A DNA stretch of 64,000 nucleotides from JARKPK01 sp964631235 (GCA_964631235.1 CAZVZX010000011.1:74894-138893); one strand, 5' to 3'. Positions 44,079 through 53,920 are shown, numbered from the stretch's first letter. The notes: generated from the letters alone by a model not told the origin. Program-made: numbers and translations.

Positions 44079-45182
44079 ATGACGAATCCTCATCCCTCGC
44101 AAAACGACGCGACCTCGTCCGCTGCCTCGCCCGCACAGCCCGAACGAGCTGCGGCGGAATCGGCCGACGTGATCGTGCGCCGAACGAAGCAGCCGGTTCG
44201 TCCGTTTCGCGGCTTGCGCAGCGAAATCTCCACAGGCGCAACATTGCTTCTGGGCATTTGCGGCCTGCTGGGGGTGTTAGCCGTTTGGTGGCTGCTCACC
44301 CGGGGCGAAACTCCCGAACAGCGATGGCTCAGCCCGACGCTTCTGCCCAGCCCGGCCGAAACGTTTGCCGACTTCCCGCGGCTCTGGTTTGAAGAAGAGT
44401 TGACCCGCAACGCGGCCGTCAGCTTGCGGCGGGTGGTGTTGGGGTTCGGACTGGCGGCGCTGATCGGCGTGCCGCTGGGCATTCTTTGCGGCTGCTTCCG
44501 ATCGCTCGGCGCGCTGCTGGCGCCGCTGTTGATCGTCGGGCGCAATATCCCGGTTGCGGCACTGATCCCGTTGACCTTCTTCTGGTTCGGCATCGGCGAA
44601 CAGCAGAAGATGATGTTCATCTTCATCGCCTCGGTGGCGTTCGTCGTGATCGACAGCGCCAACGCCGTCGGCGAAATCAGCGGCCGCTACATCGACACCG
44701 CCTACACGCTCGGCGCGAGCCGTCGGCAGATCATCACCAAGGTCATTGTGCCGTTGGCCATGCCGAGCATCTTCAATTCGCTGCGACTGCTCTTCGGCAT
44801 CGCGTTCGGATACATCATGCTGGCCGAGCTGGTTCGTTTGGGCTCCGAGGCGGGCGGGCTGGGCTTTATCATCAACGCGGCACAGCGCCGTGGGATGCGA
44901 ACCTACATCTTGCTGGTTCTGATGATTATTCCGCTGATCGCCTTGGCCGTCGATCGGCTGCTTTATTGGATCCAGCGGCAGCTCTTCCCCTACTATTACG
45001 GCAGCGAGGGATGGCTGCACCGCGCGCTGGTGCTGGTGCTGCGCGGCTGCGAAGACATTGCGGCGACCTTCCGCCGCCCGGCGACGCCGCCCGCGGCTCT
45101 CTCCGGTTCCCCGTCGGCCGACCAAACGCGCACACCCAACGCCGACGCCGCTGCTCCGCCATCGAACAAGAAGAACCCATGA
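44079..45182 (+). CDS. ABC transporter permease (SsuC/TauC type)
   Basis: Inner-membrane permease of 367 aa, with about six to seven transmembrane segments after an N-terminal 50-residue polar tail. The BPD_transp_1 domain covers about 115-310. The EAA loop that contacts the ATPase is IDTAYTLGASRRQIITKVIVPLAMP, with the key Gly preserved. VAALIPLTFFWFGIGEQQK and LFGIAFGYIMLAELV are typical of nitrate/sulfonate/taurine permeases. Stop overlaps the start of the ATPase gene (ATGA). Substrate is unknown. Confidence 0.9.
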   Translation: MTNPHPSQNDATSSAASPAQPERAAAESADVIVRRTKQPVRPFRGLRSEISTGATLLLGICGLLGVLAVWWLLTRGETPEQRWLSPTLLPSPAETFADFPRLWFEEELTRNAAVSLRRVVLGFGLAALIGVPLGILCGCFRSLGALLAPLLIVGRNIPVAALIPLTFFWFGIGEQQKMMFIFIASVAFVVIDSANAVGEISGRYIDTAYTLGASRRQIITKVIVPLAMPSIFNSLRLLFGIAFGYIMLAELVRLGSEAGGLGFIINAAQRRGMRTYILLVLMIIPLIALAVDRLLYWIQRQLFPYYYGSEGWLHRALVLVLRGCEDIAATFRRPATPPAALSGSPSADQTRTPNADAAAPPSNKKNP

Positions 45183-46099
45183 CGCGCGAAATCGCACACG
45201 ATCCGCCGCCCAAGTCCACCGCCGCGATCGGCATGGGACGCATTGTCGATCGCAGCGAAACGGCGGCCGAGGCGGCCCTGCCCTGCGTGGTCGAGTTCCG
45301 CAATGTGAGCAAAACGTACAACGCCGGCCGGCGAAACGCCTTCACCGCCATCGAGAACATCAACTTCCGTGTTCGCGATTTGCCCGGCCACGGCGAGCTG
45401 GTCTGCGTGTTGGGGCCCAGCGGCTGCGGCAAGAGCACCATTTTGCGTTTGATCGCCGGACTGCCGCCGCAACACCCGCCGACGACCGGCGAGGTGCTCG
45501 TCGGCGGTGCTCCGGTGCTGCGGCCCGGGGCCGATCGCGGCATGGTCTTTCAAGACTACACCAGCTTCGATCATCGCACCGTGTTGGAGAACATCACCTT
45601 CGGGCTGGAGTGCATGGGGGTCGATCGCCGTCGCCGCCACCAGCTCGGCTACGAGTGGATCGAGCATGTCGGGCTCGACCCGAAGCACGACGCCCTGAAG
45701 TACCCGCACGAGCTTTCCGGCGGGATGCGGCAACGAGTGGCCATCGCCCGCAGCCTGATCCTCCGCCCGCGGATCATCCTCATGGACGAGCCGTTCGGGG
45801 CCCTCGACCCGCAAACGCGGATGAACATGCAGGATTTGCTGCTGAGCCTGTGGCGCGAATCGGAAGCGACGATTTTCTTCGTCACCCATTCGATCGAGGA
45901 AGCGGTGTTTCTGGCCGACCGGATTTACATTATGAGCAAAGCCCCCGGCACGATCTTGCGCGAGTTGTGGGTCGAGCCTTCCGATCGCCCGGCGCGGCAC
46001 ATGCAGGGCGATCCGCGATTCTTGGAAACGGTCAACTACGTCCGCGACCTGATCACGCAGTTGGAGCTCGAAGGACGAATTGCCGAGGGAACGACCTGA
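45179..46099 (+). CDS. ABC transporter ATP-binding protein (SsuB/TauB type)
   Basis: Cytoplasmic ATPase of 306 aa that energises the preceding permease. Walker A is GPSGCGKST, the Q-loop GMVFQDYTSFDH, signature LSGGMRQR, Walker B IILMDEPFGALD, and switch His in FVTHSIEEA; all intact. Around 45 residues precede the core and carry no known motif. A C-terminal tail (about 245-306) follows. Translational coupling with the permease gene by ATGA supports joint assembly. It belongs to the nitrate/sulfonate/taurine subfamily by motif appearance. Confidence 0.95.
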   Translation: MTREIAHDPPPKSTAAIGMGRIVDRSETAAEAALPCVVEFRNVSKTYNAGRRNAFTAIENINFRVRDLPGHGELVCVLGPSGCGKSTILRLIAGLPPQHPPTTGEVLVGGAPVLRPGADRGMVFQDYTSFDHRTVLENITFGLECMGVDRRRRHQLGYEWIEHVGLDPKHDALKYPHELSGGMRQRVAIARSLILRPRIILMDEPFGALDPQTRMNMQDLLLSLWRESEATIFFVTHSIEEAVFLADRIYIMSKAPGTILRELWVEPSDRPARHMQGDPRFLETVNYVRDLITQLELEGRIAEGTT

Positions 46100-46346
46100 G
46101 GTGCTTCGCCCAAAGTGGTTGTTCGGTTAGTATAAGGAAGACGGAGCCGCCGGCGGCAACGGCGGCCGCTGCCGGAATGGACGATCGTGCGATCGGCTGC
46201 GGGGGGCGCGTTCCGCGCAAAGAAGGTTGCAGAGGCGACCGGCGCCAGCGGGGCGCCGGCATGTCGAACGCCGGCGGTCGCCCGCTGATTTGGTCTTAGG
46301 ATCAATAGCCTCAGGTCGAAGACATTCATCGAAGTTTGGGCGAGCA

Positions 46347-47210
46347 GTGAACTACTTCGAGTATCTGAAAACGGCGTTTCTCACGCGGTGGAACCTGCTC
46401 TTCGTCGGCGCGGCCGCGGCGTTGGGATTGATCAGCGGTCGGCCCGATGTGGTGTGGCCCCTGGCGATTGCCGCCGAGGTAGGCTATTTGGGCTTGCTGG
46501 CGTCGCATCCGAGGTTTCAACAGGCGGTCGATGCCCAGCGTGCCGGAGCGATTCGCGCGCAGACCAAACAGACGAATCAAGCCACGCTGGAACGCATCAT
46601 GCGGATGCTGCCCAAGCACGCGCTCGAGCGCTTCGCGGCGTTGCGCACCCGATGCCTGGAACTGAGGCAACTGGCCCTGGAAATGCGCGGCCCGATCGAC
46701 TCGATAGGAGAGCATCCGTTCGAACAGGCCCAAACCGAAAGCCTTGATCGCTTGCTGTGGGTGTTTCTGCGGTTGCTCTTCACGCAACATGCGCTGAACC
46801 GGTTTCTTCACAAGACCAGCGTGCAAGAGATCGAGCAGGATATCGCCCGCATCGAAAAACGAATCAAACAGCTCGAGGGCGACGATCCGCAGAAGCTCCG
46901 GCTGCGCCGCACGCTGGAAGACAACTTGGCCGCCAGTCGCGAGCGGTTGGCCAACGTGCAGAAAGCGCAAGACAATTTGCAACTGATCGAGCTGCAAATC
47001 GAACAGGTGGAAAACCGAATTCGCGCGGTCAGCGAACTAGCCGTCAACCGCCACGAGCCGGAGTTCATCACCTCTCAGGTCGAGTTCGTCGCCGACAGCA
47101 TGAAGCAAACCGAAGAAACGCTCAACGAGTTGCGCTTCGCCACTGGGCTCGATCTGGCTGAAGAAGCGCCGCCGCTGCTCCGCCCCCTGTCGGCCAAGGT
47201 GATCCAGTAG
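46347..47210 (+). CDS. coiled-coil membrane protein at the end of the PspA/ABC block
   Basis: A 287-aa protein with two N-terminal transmembrane helices (about 15-33 and 37-53: LLFVGAAAALGLISG and VVWPLAIAAEVGYLGLL), then long coiled coils: QDIARIEKRIKQLEGDDPQK and LIELQIEQVENRIRAVSEL. A GTG start at 46347 is chosen because the helices begin there; ribosome-site evidence is weak. No known family was recognised, though the shape resembles TelA-like or other membrane-bound coiled-coil proteins found near PspA genes. Close spacing to the ATPase gene (about 250 bases) leaves its operon membership uncertain. Confidence 0.65.
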   Translation: MNYFEYLKTAFLTRWNLLFVGAAAALGLISGRPDVVWPLAIAAEVGYLGLLASHPRFQQAVDAQRAGAIRAQTKQTNQATLERIMRMLPKHALERFAALRTRCLELRQLALEMRGPIDSIGEHPFEQAQTESLDRLLWVFLRLLFTQHALNRFLHKTSVQEIEQDIARIEKRIKQLEGDDPQKLRLRRTLEDNLAASRERLANVQKAQDNLQLIELQIEQVENRIRAVSELAVNRHEPEFITSQVEFVADSMKQTEETLNELRFATGLDLAEEAPPLLRPLSAKVIQ

Positions 47211-47299
47211 CCGGGACGGTTGCATCGCGGGCGGAGTCTCATCGGACGGACGCGGCAGGCGCTGTTCCTCCCGGCGTTTCGCCCGGAAAACGGGTCTTT

Positions 47300-47314
47300 C
47301 GGGGTGATGCCCCG
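47300..47314 (+). terminator. hairpin after the PspA/ABC block
   Basis: CGGGG-TGATG-CCCCG, overlapped by CGGCC-GAAGA-GGCCG. No T-tract follows, so termination is only possible. The first hairpin is similar to those at 21022 and 28864. Confidence 0.3.
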
Positions 47315-47492
47315 GCCGAAGAGGCCGTGGTTCAGTCGCCCTTCCTTGTTGATTGACCCGATTCGTTCGCGCGGCGTAGAATAGGCGTACAATAGGAGTC
47401 GGAAGGGCGGAGCACGCGCACCGCACGGGTTGCGCTGTCCGCGGCCGAGCACGGTGGCAAGGCACCGTGCGTTGGGCAGAGGAGGACGAGCG

Positions 47493-48488
47493 ATGTCGGC
47501 GCTATCGGTTCGACATGCCGCGTCGGTGGCGGCCGCGGTTTGGTTCGCGCTGACGGTCGCGGCGGCGCATGCCCAACAAGTTACCGTTGGGGCACCAACG
47601 CACACGATCAACCACAGCTTCTTCGAGGGCATCGGCACAAGTTGGGGAATCCGCGGCAACGGGTTCAACTTTCAGTTCGGCGGCCCGCAGATCCCGCTGC
47701 CCCCGGCCGGGCGGCCCGACCTGGGCGCCGGGCTGACCGGCGGGTTGGCCTGGATCGGTCCGTCGGCCACCACGCACTTGAACTTTCATGCCCTGCAAGG
47801 TGCGCGCAGCAGTGTGATTTCGCAAACGCCATCGGTCACCTTGCCCAACGGCGGAACGGCCTACATCGGCGACGCTTCGATGTCGCCGTTCGTCATCAGC
47901 GTCATTCCGGTTGTTGGTGGTTTTGCACCAATGAGTTTCATGGGCCCCGAGCCGATCGCCCCGTTGCCGGTCAATCCGTGGGCGTCGGTGGCGTCGGCGG
48001 CCGATGCCGAGCGATGGGCCGCCTGGCAACGCATTGCCGCCGAGCGCGCCGCGCGTCAAGACCGCACCGAGTCGCCCGCCCCGCCTGCGGCCGAGGTGAA
48101 CGCGCGCGCGGCCATCGGCACGGCGTTGCCCGAGCGGTTGCGATCGTCGGATGCGCCGCCGGCGGCCGAATCGTCGCCGAGCAATGGCGGGCCGCGGGCG
48201 GTGGAAAGCGGCGTTGGGGCGAATCGTCTGGGTGACAATGAATCGATCAGTTCGGCCGAGTTGGCGGTGCCGTCGGTGGCCGAGGCCGCCCGCCTGCGCG
48301 ACCTCGAACGGCAGGCCCGCCAGCGTGAGTTGTCGGCGGCCTTTCTCCGCGGCGAACAAGCGCGGGCCGAGGGAAAACACGGCGCGGCCCGCGTCTATTA
48401 TCAGATGGTCGCCGCGAAGGCCGAAGGCGACTTGAAGAAAGCGGCCGAGCAGCGGCTTGCCGAATTGTCGCAGGCTCGTCAGCCGTAG
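47493..48488 (+). CDS. exported hypothetical protein (planctomycete type)
   Basis: A 331-aa exported protein. The signal peptide ends near AAAHAQQ. An N-terminal region (about 30-170) has TINHSFFEGIGTSWGIRGNG and GAGLTGGLAWIGPSATTH, Gly-rich beta-prone and reminiscent of other planctomycete exported proteins. The last 60 residues (AFLRGEQARAEGKHGAARVYYQM) form TPR-like helices. Middle is Ala/Pro-rich and likely disordered. GAGGAGG seven bases before the ATG at 47493 makes this start very likely. Function unknown. Confidence 0.65.
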   Translation: MSALSVRHAASVAAAVWFALTVAAAHAQQVTVGAPTHTINHSFFEGIGTSWGIRGNGFNFQFGGPQIPLPPAGRPDLGAGLTGGLAWIGPSATTHLNFHALQGARSSVISQTPSVTLPNGGTAYIGDASMSPFVISVIPVVGGFAPMSFMGPEPIAPLPVNPWASVASAADAERWAAWQRIAAERAARQDRTESPAPPAAEVNARAAIGTALPERLRSSDAPPAAESSPSNGGPRAVESGVGANRLGDNESISSAELAVPSVAEAARLRDLERQARQRELSAAFLRGEQARAEGKHGAARVYYQMVAAKAEGDLKKAAEQRLAELSQARQP

Positions 48489-48732
48489 TCTCTTTTCTGC
48501 AACGAGGCCCGGCCCGGTTTGGCAACGGCCCCCGCCTGACTCCGCACCGGGGCATACGGCTTGCGCAGCGCAACGAGCGGTTTTCTCCGCGAAGAAAGAG
48601 ACCGTTTCAAACCGGGCGCATTGCAACGCCGCAAAGGGGCCTCTCTCCGTCGAGCACCGTCGCCATTACACGTTCGGTTGCAGAAGCGCCATCGCTCGCA
48701 GCCCGGCGGCTCTCTGATAATCAGCCGGTCAA

Positions 48733-50097
48733 TCAGAACTGCCGAGGCCGACTCCATTCGAGAATCGTTTGTCTCGGCTGTTCGTAGGGTTGCGGGCGCG
48801 TCAGTTCGACGGACTGGGCGGGCGGGCCGAACGACTCGGCGGTCGAGGCCGAAGTTGGCGGCGGGATTCGTCCGGCGGCGATGTCGGCGTAGTAGTTGCC
48901 CGAGGGCGACGAGTGATTGCCGGCCGCAACGGCCACCGCTGCCGAAGGGGCGTTACCAGAAGGCGCAACTGCCGGCTGTGCAGAGGCGGGCCATCCGCCC
49001 GAGGCCGGGGCGGAGACCATTGCCGCAAGCGGCGGTCGCGGATCGTCGTCGGCGGGTTCCCAACCGCCGGAGATGGGATGCGGCGGAGCAACGCGAACCG
49101 GGACGGCCGCAACCGCGTCGGCACCCGGCCCATTCCAAACCTTGCCGGTCGCCGGCGGTGCCGAGGCCGCACCGGCCCAGCCGCCGGCCGCCGGTGTTTG
49201 GCCCGTGGCGGCCGCCAATTCGATCGGACCGGCCGGGGCCGGGTGATTCGGTGCCCGTTTCAGCGGCGGCGAACCCTCGCGCACCCAGGCGAGCCACTGG
49301 TTCTGGAGTTCGCCCAAGGTCCGCGTGCCGTAATGGCGTTCGACCGCGGCGGGCCAGTTCTCGGTTTTCATTCCTTCACCGACGAACTCGATGAACTTCC
49401 GCCGGCCGCCGAGTTCGATCAGGTATTCGGCTACAGAATGGCCCTGAGCGTAAAGCGGCAGGATGTCGGTGGGATACTCCCGCATGGCAAACATTCGGCT
49501 AAAGGCGATGCCGCGGCCGGAATGGAGGAACTGATAGAGCATCTGCCGGTGTTTGTGCCGTTCGACGGCCGATTCGACGCTGGTGGCGGCGCCCTCGTCG
49601 GCCCAGCGCGGCACGGGCCGGCGGAAATGACTCGCGAGAATCATGTGCGTGATTTCGTGCGGCAGCACCGAATCGAGCAATCGCTCGGCTGAGCCCTGAA
49701 TGTTCATCCGCCAGCCGAACACATCGCCGCGATCGAAAACGAAACTGGTGGCCCCGCCCGCGCCGAGATTCGGGCCCACTTGGACCGTCATCGGGCATGG
49801 GGTTCGCCAGTCGGGCAGTTCGCGACCGAGCCATTGCAGGGCCAACTCGCGGCGGTAGTACTCGGCCGCCTCGGCCATTTGCGCAGCGAAACGGGGATCG
49901 GCCGTTTCGACGATGAAGTTGCGGGTGCGGTGCTTGGCGCCCATCGAGGCTGCCGCCAAGAGGCAGACCCCAAGGGCAAGGGGCAACCTCGCGAACAACG
50001 GCCGAGGGAATCGGCCGCAACCAGAGTGCGCGGCGACGCCGCGGCGCAGACCACCGTCGCCCGCCTCGAAGGCGGCGACCGCGTTTCGAGCATCCAT
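48733..50097 (-). CDS. membrane-associated zinc peptidase (peptidase MA-like)
   Basis: A 454-aa gluzincin-type metallopeptidase. A hydrophobic signal or anchor occurs at about 35-55 (LFARLPLALGVCLLAAA). The zinc motif is HEITH within SVLPHEITHMIL, and the downstream glutamate is in RWADEGAATSVES, in the order expected for the peptidase MA family (PF13485). A C-terminal Pro/Ala/Gly-rich tail of about 190 residues has no known domain. The start at 50097 follows GAGGTGG. Substrates are unknown; the family acts outside the cytoplasm. Lies convergent with the preceding exported gene. Confidence 0.8.
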   Translation of the reverse strand: MDARNAVAAFEAGDGGLRRGVAAHSGCGRFPRPLFARLPLALGVCLLAAASMGAKHRTRNFIVETADPRFAAQMAEAAEYYRRELALQWLGRELPDWRTPCPMTVQVGPNLGAGGATSFVFDRGDVFGWRMNIQGSAERLLDSVLPHEITHMILASHFRRPVPRWADEGAATSVESAVERHKHRQMLYQFLHSGRGIAFSRMFAMREYPTDILPLYAQGHSVAEYLIELGGRRKFIEFVGEGMKTENWPAAVERHYGTRTLGELQNQWLAWVREGSPPLKRAPNHPAPAGPIELAAATGQTPAAGGWAGAASAPPATGKVWNGPGADAVAAVPVRVAPPHPISGGWEPADDDPRPPLAAMVSAPASGGWPASAQPAVAPSGNAPSAAVAVAAGNHSSPSGNYYADIAAGRIPPPTSASTAESFGPPAQSVELTRPQPYEQPRQTILEWSRPRQF

Positions 50098-50590
50098 GCT
50101 CCACCTCAGAAAGGGGTTGCTTCCATGCAACGGCGTTCGAATCGCTCTCCACCATTGCGAGAGCGGCCGCAAACGCGGCGAAGCGGAGCGGCCGAGCGCG
50201 GTTTGCATTCGCTCGCGCCGCTTTCCATTGCCTGCGGCTTCCTCACGGCTGCCCCAACTTAGCAGATGCCCAAGAAACGTCCAAACCCAATTTTTCTCCC
50301 GGGAATTGGGGCACATGGCCCCGACCTACTGTTCGCCTGATCACATAGCCGAGTTGCGGCGGGCGATGAGAAAAGGTTGGGGCAGTGCCGGCGCCGCCGG
50401 ACCAGTTGCGGCTGTCGATCGCCGGGGAAAGCGCGGCAGGGATGGAAGCGCCCTGCCCGGGCGTTGCCGCCCCTACGCACGGCGTTTATAACAAGACGAA
50501 GTTTGGTGTTCGGCACACCGGCGGGCGGAGTACGCCGCCAGAAGATATTGATCGTATCGGCAGAACAGACAACGGTTTCGAGGGGTTGCC
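50098..50590. other. divergent intergenic region before xylB
   Basis: About 490 bases between the divergent peptidase and xylulokinase genes. No gene is supported. The xylB ribosome site GAGGGG lies five bases before its ATG. No promoter pair is convincing. Confidence 0.4.
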
Positions 50591-52123
50591 ATGGCTGTTT
50601 TTCTGGGCATCGACATCGGCACATCGGGTACCAAAACGCTGGCCATCGACGAATCGGGAACGATTCTCGCTTCGGCCACCGAAACCTATCCCTGCTACGT
50701 CCCCCGGCCGTTGTGGAGCGAGCAAGACCCGGAGGACTGGTGGCGGGCGGTTGTCGCCTCGGTGCGCCAGGTGGTCGAGCGAGCCGGGTTGAAACCCGAC
50801 GATGTCAAGGCGATCGGGCTTTCCGGGCAGATGCACGGCTCGGTGTTTCTCGACAAAAACGACAAGGTCATTCGCCGCGCGATCCTGTGGAACGATCAGC
50901 GCACCGCGGCCGAATGCGAAGAAATCGAGCAGCGCGCCGGCGGACGGAAGAACCTGATCAAGATGGTGGCCAACCCGGCGCTGACCGGCTTCACCGCCCC
51001 GAAAATCCTCTGGCTGCGCAACCACGAAAAACGCAACTTCGACAAGCTCCGCAAGGTGCTCTTGCCGAAGGACGAAATCCGCCGTCGCCTCACCGGCGAG
51101 TACGCCACGGAAGTCAGCGACGCCAGCGGGATGCTTCTGCTCGACGTGGCCAAACGCCGGTGGTCGAGCAAGCTGCTTTCGGCCTTGGAGCTCGACGAAT
51201 CGCTGCTCGGCCGGTGCTACGAATCGGAAGACGTAACCGGCACGCTGCGGCCCGAGGTGGCCGAGCAACTCGGGCTTTCGCCCAAATGCGTGGTCGTGGG
51301 CGGGGCGGGCGATTGCGCCGCCGGCGCGGTGGGCAACGGCATCGTCGCCAAGGGCGTGCTTTCGACCTCGATCGGCACCTCGGGCGTGATGTTCGTTCAC
51401 AGCGACGAGGTGAAGATCGATCCGCAAGGCCGCATCCACACCTTCTGCCATGCGGTGCGCGGCAAGTGGCACATGATGGGCGTAACGCTCTCGGCCGGCG
51501 GCTCGCTCCAGTGGTTCCGCAACGCCCTGTGCAAGGCGGATATCGAGGCCTGCAAGATCTCGGGCATCGATCCCTACGAGGTGCTCACCGACGAGGCCTC
51601 GCGCGTGCCGCCCGGCAGCGAAGGATTGTTCTTCCTGCCGTATCTTTCGGGCGAGCGGACCCCTCACGCCGATCCCGACGCCCGCGGCTGCTTCGTAGGC
51701 ATCACCCATGCCCACACCCGCGGGCATTTGGTCCGCGCGATCCTCGAAGGCGTAACCTATTCGCTCCGCGACAGCTTGGAGATCATCGACGGTTTGGGGG
51801 TGCCGGTGCGTCAGATTCGGGCCTCGGGCGGGGGTTCGCGCAGCCCGCTTTGGCGACAGATTCAGGCCGATGTGTTCGGGCGAAAGGTGGTAACCATCAA
51901 CACGGAAGAAGGCCCGGCCTACGGCGTGGCGCTGCTGGCGGCCGTGGGTGCCGGCGCGTTCAAGAACGTCGTCGAGGCCTGCCGGGCGACGATCCGCGTA
52001 GTGAGCGAAACCGTCCCAGACCGCACCGCGGCGAAGCAATACGATCGGGCCTTCCCGCTCTATCAAAAGCTCTATCGTTCGCTCCGCGACGATTTCAAGG
52101 CGATCACCGCCTTGGGAGAATGA
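50591..52123 (+). CDS. xylB: xylulokinase
   Basis: Cytoplasmic FGGY-family kinase converting D-xylulose to xylulose 5-phosphate; 510 aa. The phosphate-1 motif is FLGIDIGTSGTKTLAID at the N terminus. LSGQMHGSVFLD is the sugar-binding signature with Met-His typical of xylulokinases, and the catalytic Asp lies in VVGGAGDCAAGAVGNG near 240. SIGTSGVMF and ASGGGSRSPLWRQIQADVF complete the ATPase fold. GAGGGG precedes the ATG. No xylose isomerase is in the window, though an exported isomerase-like protein lies at 12.6 kb. Seven bases separate it from the membrane protein gene downstream. Confidence 0.95.
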   Translation: MAVFLGIDIGTSGTKTLAIDESGTILASATETYPCYVPRPLWSEQDPEDWWRAVVASVRQVVERAGLKPDDVKAIGLSGQMHGSVFLDKNDKVIRRAILWNDQRTAAECEEIEQRAGGRKNLIKMVANPALTGFTAPKILWLRNHEKRNFDKLRKVLLPKDEIRRRLTGEYATEVSDASGMLLLDVAKRRWSSKLLSALELDESLLGRCYESEDVTGTLRPEVAEQLGLSPKCVVVGGAGDCAAGAVGNGIVAKGVLSTSIGTSGVMFVHSDEVKIDPQGRIHTFCHAVRGKWHMMGVTLSAGGSLQWFRNALCKADIEACKISGIDPYEVLTDEASRVPPGSEGLFFLPYLSGERTPHADPDARGCFVGITHAHTRGHLVRAILEGVTYSLRDSLEIIDGLGVPVRQIRASGGGSRSPLWRQIQADVFGRKVVTINTEEGPAYGVALLAAVGAGAFKNVVEACRATIRVVSETVPDRTAAKQYDRAFPLYQKLYRSLRDDFKAITALGE

Positions 52124-52129
52124 CGGCCG

Positions 52130-53839
52130 ATGAACGACGCACGGCGGCAAGCCTTGCTAGAGTCGGCCCTGATCCTGTTGGTGTTCTTCATCGAGGGCGC
52201 CTACCCGGTGCCCGACGTGAACGAACCGAACTACCTGGGCAAGGCCATCCACTTTTGGAACCCGCAATGGGCGGCGGGCGATTTCTTTCTCGACTCGGCC
52301 GACGCTCATTACGTGTTCTACTTCACCTTCGGCTGGCTGAGCCTGCTGTTGCCGCCACTGGCCCTGGCATGGACGGGCCGACTACTCACGTGGGCCCTGC
52401 TTGCCTGGGCATGGCGACGGCTCAGTTGGGCGCTGCTGCCGCGGCGCTGGTATGCCGTGCTCACTGCGGCGCTTTGGGTGGCGGGGCTGAATCGTTTCCA
52501 CATGGCGGGCGAATGGGTCGTCGGCGGCGTCGAGGCCAAAGGATTCGCTTACGTTTTCTTCCTGCTGGGGCTTGAAGCCCTCGTCGTGCGCCGATGGAAC
52601 AAGGCATGGATTCTCTTTGGCGCGGCCGGAGCGTTCCATGTGATTATCGGCGGTTGGGCGGTGATTGCCGCGGGGCTGGTTTGGCTTGGGATGACGTTGG
52701 CCGGGCGGTGCGTCCGCCGGATTGCGGAAGACCAAGCCCCGGATGAACACACGGAATCGGCCCGACGAGCGACGGCCCTGCCGACGGCCCCGCCCGATAC
52801 AGCGGCAGGAACGTCTTCGCCAACGCTGCATCCGCGCGATGTCGCCGCGGCATTGCCCGAGCCGGCGACCAACGAATCGCCCCCGCTGAAGGCGATGGCG
52901 CCGGCGCTGCTGCTTGGCGGGCTGTTGGCCCTGCCCGGGCTGGTGCCGGTGTGGATGCTCAACTGGGGTGCTGATCCGCGCGTGGTGGCCGAGGCCAATC
53001 AGATCTACGTCTTTGATCGCCTCTACCATCATCTCGATCCGCTCTCGTTCCCGCTGCAATTCGTGTTGCGATTCGGACTGCTGGCCGTCGGGTGGATATT
53101 GCTTTGCCGACTGACGCCGGCCGACGGCCCGCGACGGATGCTCCGCCGAATGACGCTGGCGGCCCTGGCGTTGGCTTTGATCGGCACGGCGTGCGGGCTG
53201 GTGGCGCTGGTCGATCGCGCAACAGCGGCGGGATTGCTGAAATACTATTGGTTTCGGATTCCCGATGCGATGCTGCCCATGGCGGCGGCTGTCGAGGCGG
53301 CCTCGCTGGTGGCCCTGCGCCGCGAGACTGCCCGCGGCTTCGCCCGCTGGTTCTGGCCGACGGTGTTCGTCGGCCTGGCCGCGCTGCACGTGGCCGATTT
53401 GGCCTCGATTCGGCCCATTCCGCAGGCACCGCGGGCCGACAAGCTGCCGCAGTATTCTCATTGGCGCGATCTGTGCGACTGGATCGCCCAAAGCGAACGA
53501 ATCGCACCGGGCGCAACGTTCCTCACGCCGCGGCAGACGCATACGTTCAAGTGGTACGCGGGTCGGCCCGAAGTGGCCAACTGGAAAGAGCTGCCGCAAG
53601 ACGCCGCCGCGATTGTCGAGTGGTATCGCCGAATGAACGAGATCTACGCCACCACGCGAGAAGACGGCACCATTAAGTTCCTCAACTGGCCCGACGAACT
53701 CCCGCGGCGCAAGATCGACCGCTTGGCCGCACGCTACGGCTTCCGCTATGTCGTTTCGTCGCAACGGGTGCGATTGCCGTATCGAATCGTCTATCAGAAC
53801 GAATCGTATGTCCTCTATGAATTGCCCCGTCGCGATTGA
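52130..53839 (+). CDS. polytopic membrane protein, DUF6798-like
   Basis: A 569-aa integral membrane protein with about nine or more transmembrane helices in the first 420 residues, including LILLVFFIEGAYPVPDVNEP and HMAGEWVVGGVEAKGFAYVF, interrupted by a polar Thr/Pro-rich loop (about 200-255). The soluble C terminus (about 455-569) has TFLTPRQTHTFKWYAGRPEV, which resembles the DUF6798 family of planctomycete membrane proteins. It may be a GT-C-like glycosyltransferase but no catalytic motif is certain. It begins 7 bases after the xylB stop, so the two are probably co-transcribed. Confidence 0.75.
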   Translation: MNDARRQALLESALILLVFFIEGAYPVPDVNEPNYLGKAIHFWNPQWAAGDFFLDSADAHYVFYFTFGWLSLLLPPLALAWTGRLLTWALLAWAWRRLSWALLPRRWYAVLTAALWVAGLNRFHMAGEWVVGGVEAKGFAYVFFLLGLEALVVRRWNKAWILFGAAGAFHVIIGGWAVIAAGLVWLGMTLAGRCVRRIAEDQAPDEHTESARRATALPTAPPDTAAGTSSPTLHPRDVAAALPEPATNESPPLKAMAPALLLGGLLALPGLVPVWMLNWGADPRVVAEANQIYVFDRLYHHLDPLSFPLQFVLRFGLLAVGWILLCRLTPADGPRRMLRRMTLAALALALIGTACGLVALVDRATAAGLLKYYWFRIPDAMLPMAAAVEAASLVALRRETARGFARWFWPTVFVGLAALHVADLASIRPIPQAPRADKLPQYSHWRDLCDWIAQSERIAPGATFLTPRQTHTFKWYAGRPEVANWKELPQDAAAIVEWYRRMNEIYATTREDGTIKFLNWPDELPRRKIDRLAARYGFRYVVSSQRVRLPYRIVYQNESYVLYELPRRD

Positions 53840-53920
53840 GCCGCACCGCGCTGCCGCGACACGGCGCCGGCCCAAGATGCCGCGGCCGTCCTCCCTTCTG
53901 CGCGAATCGTTTTTCGCCCG

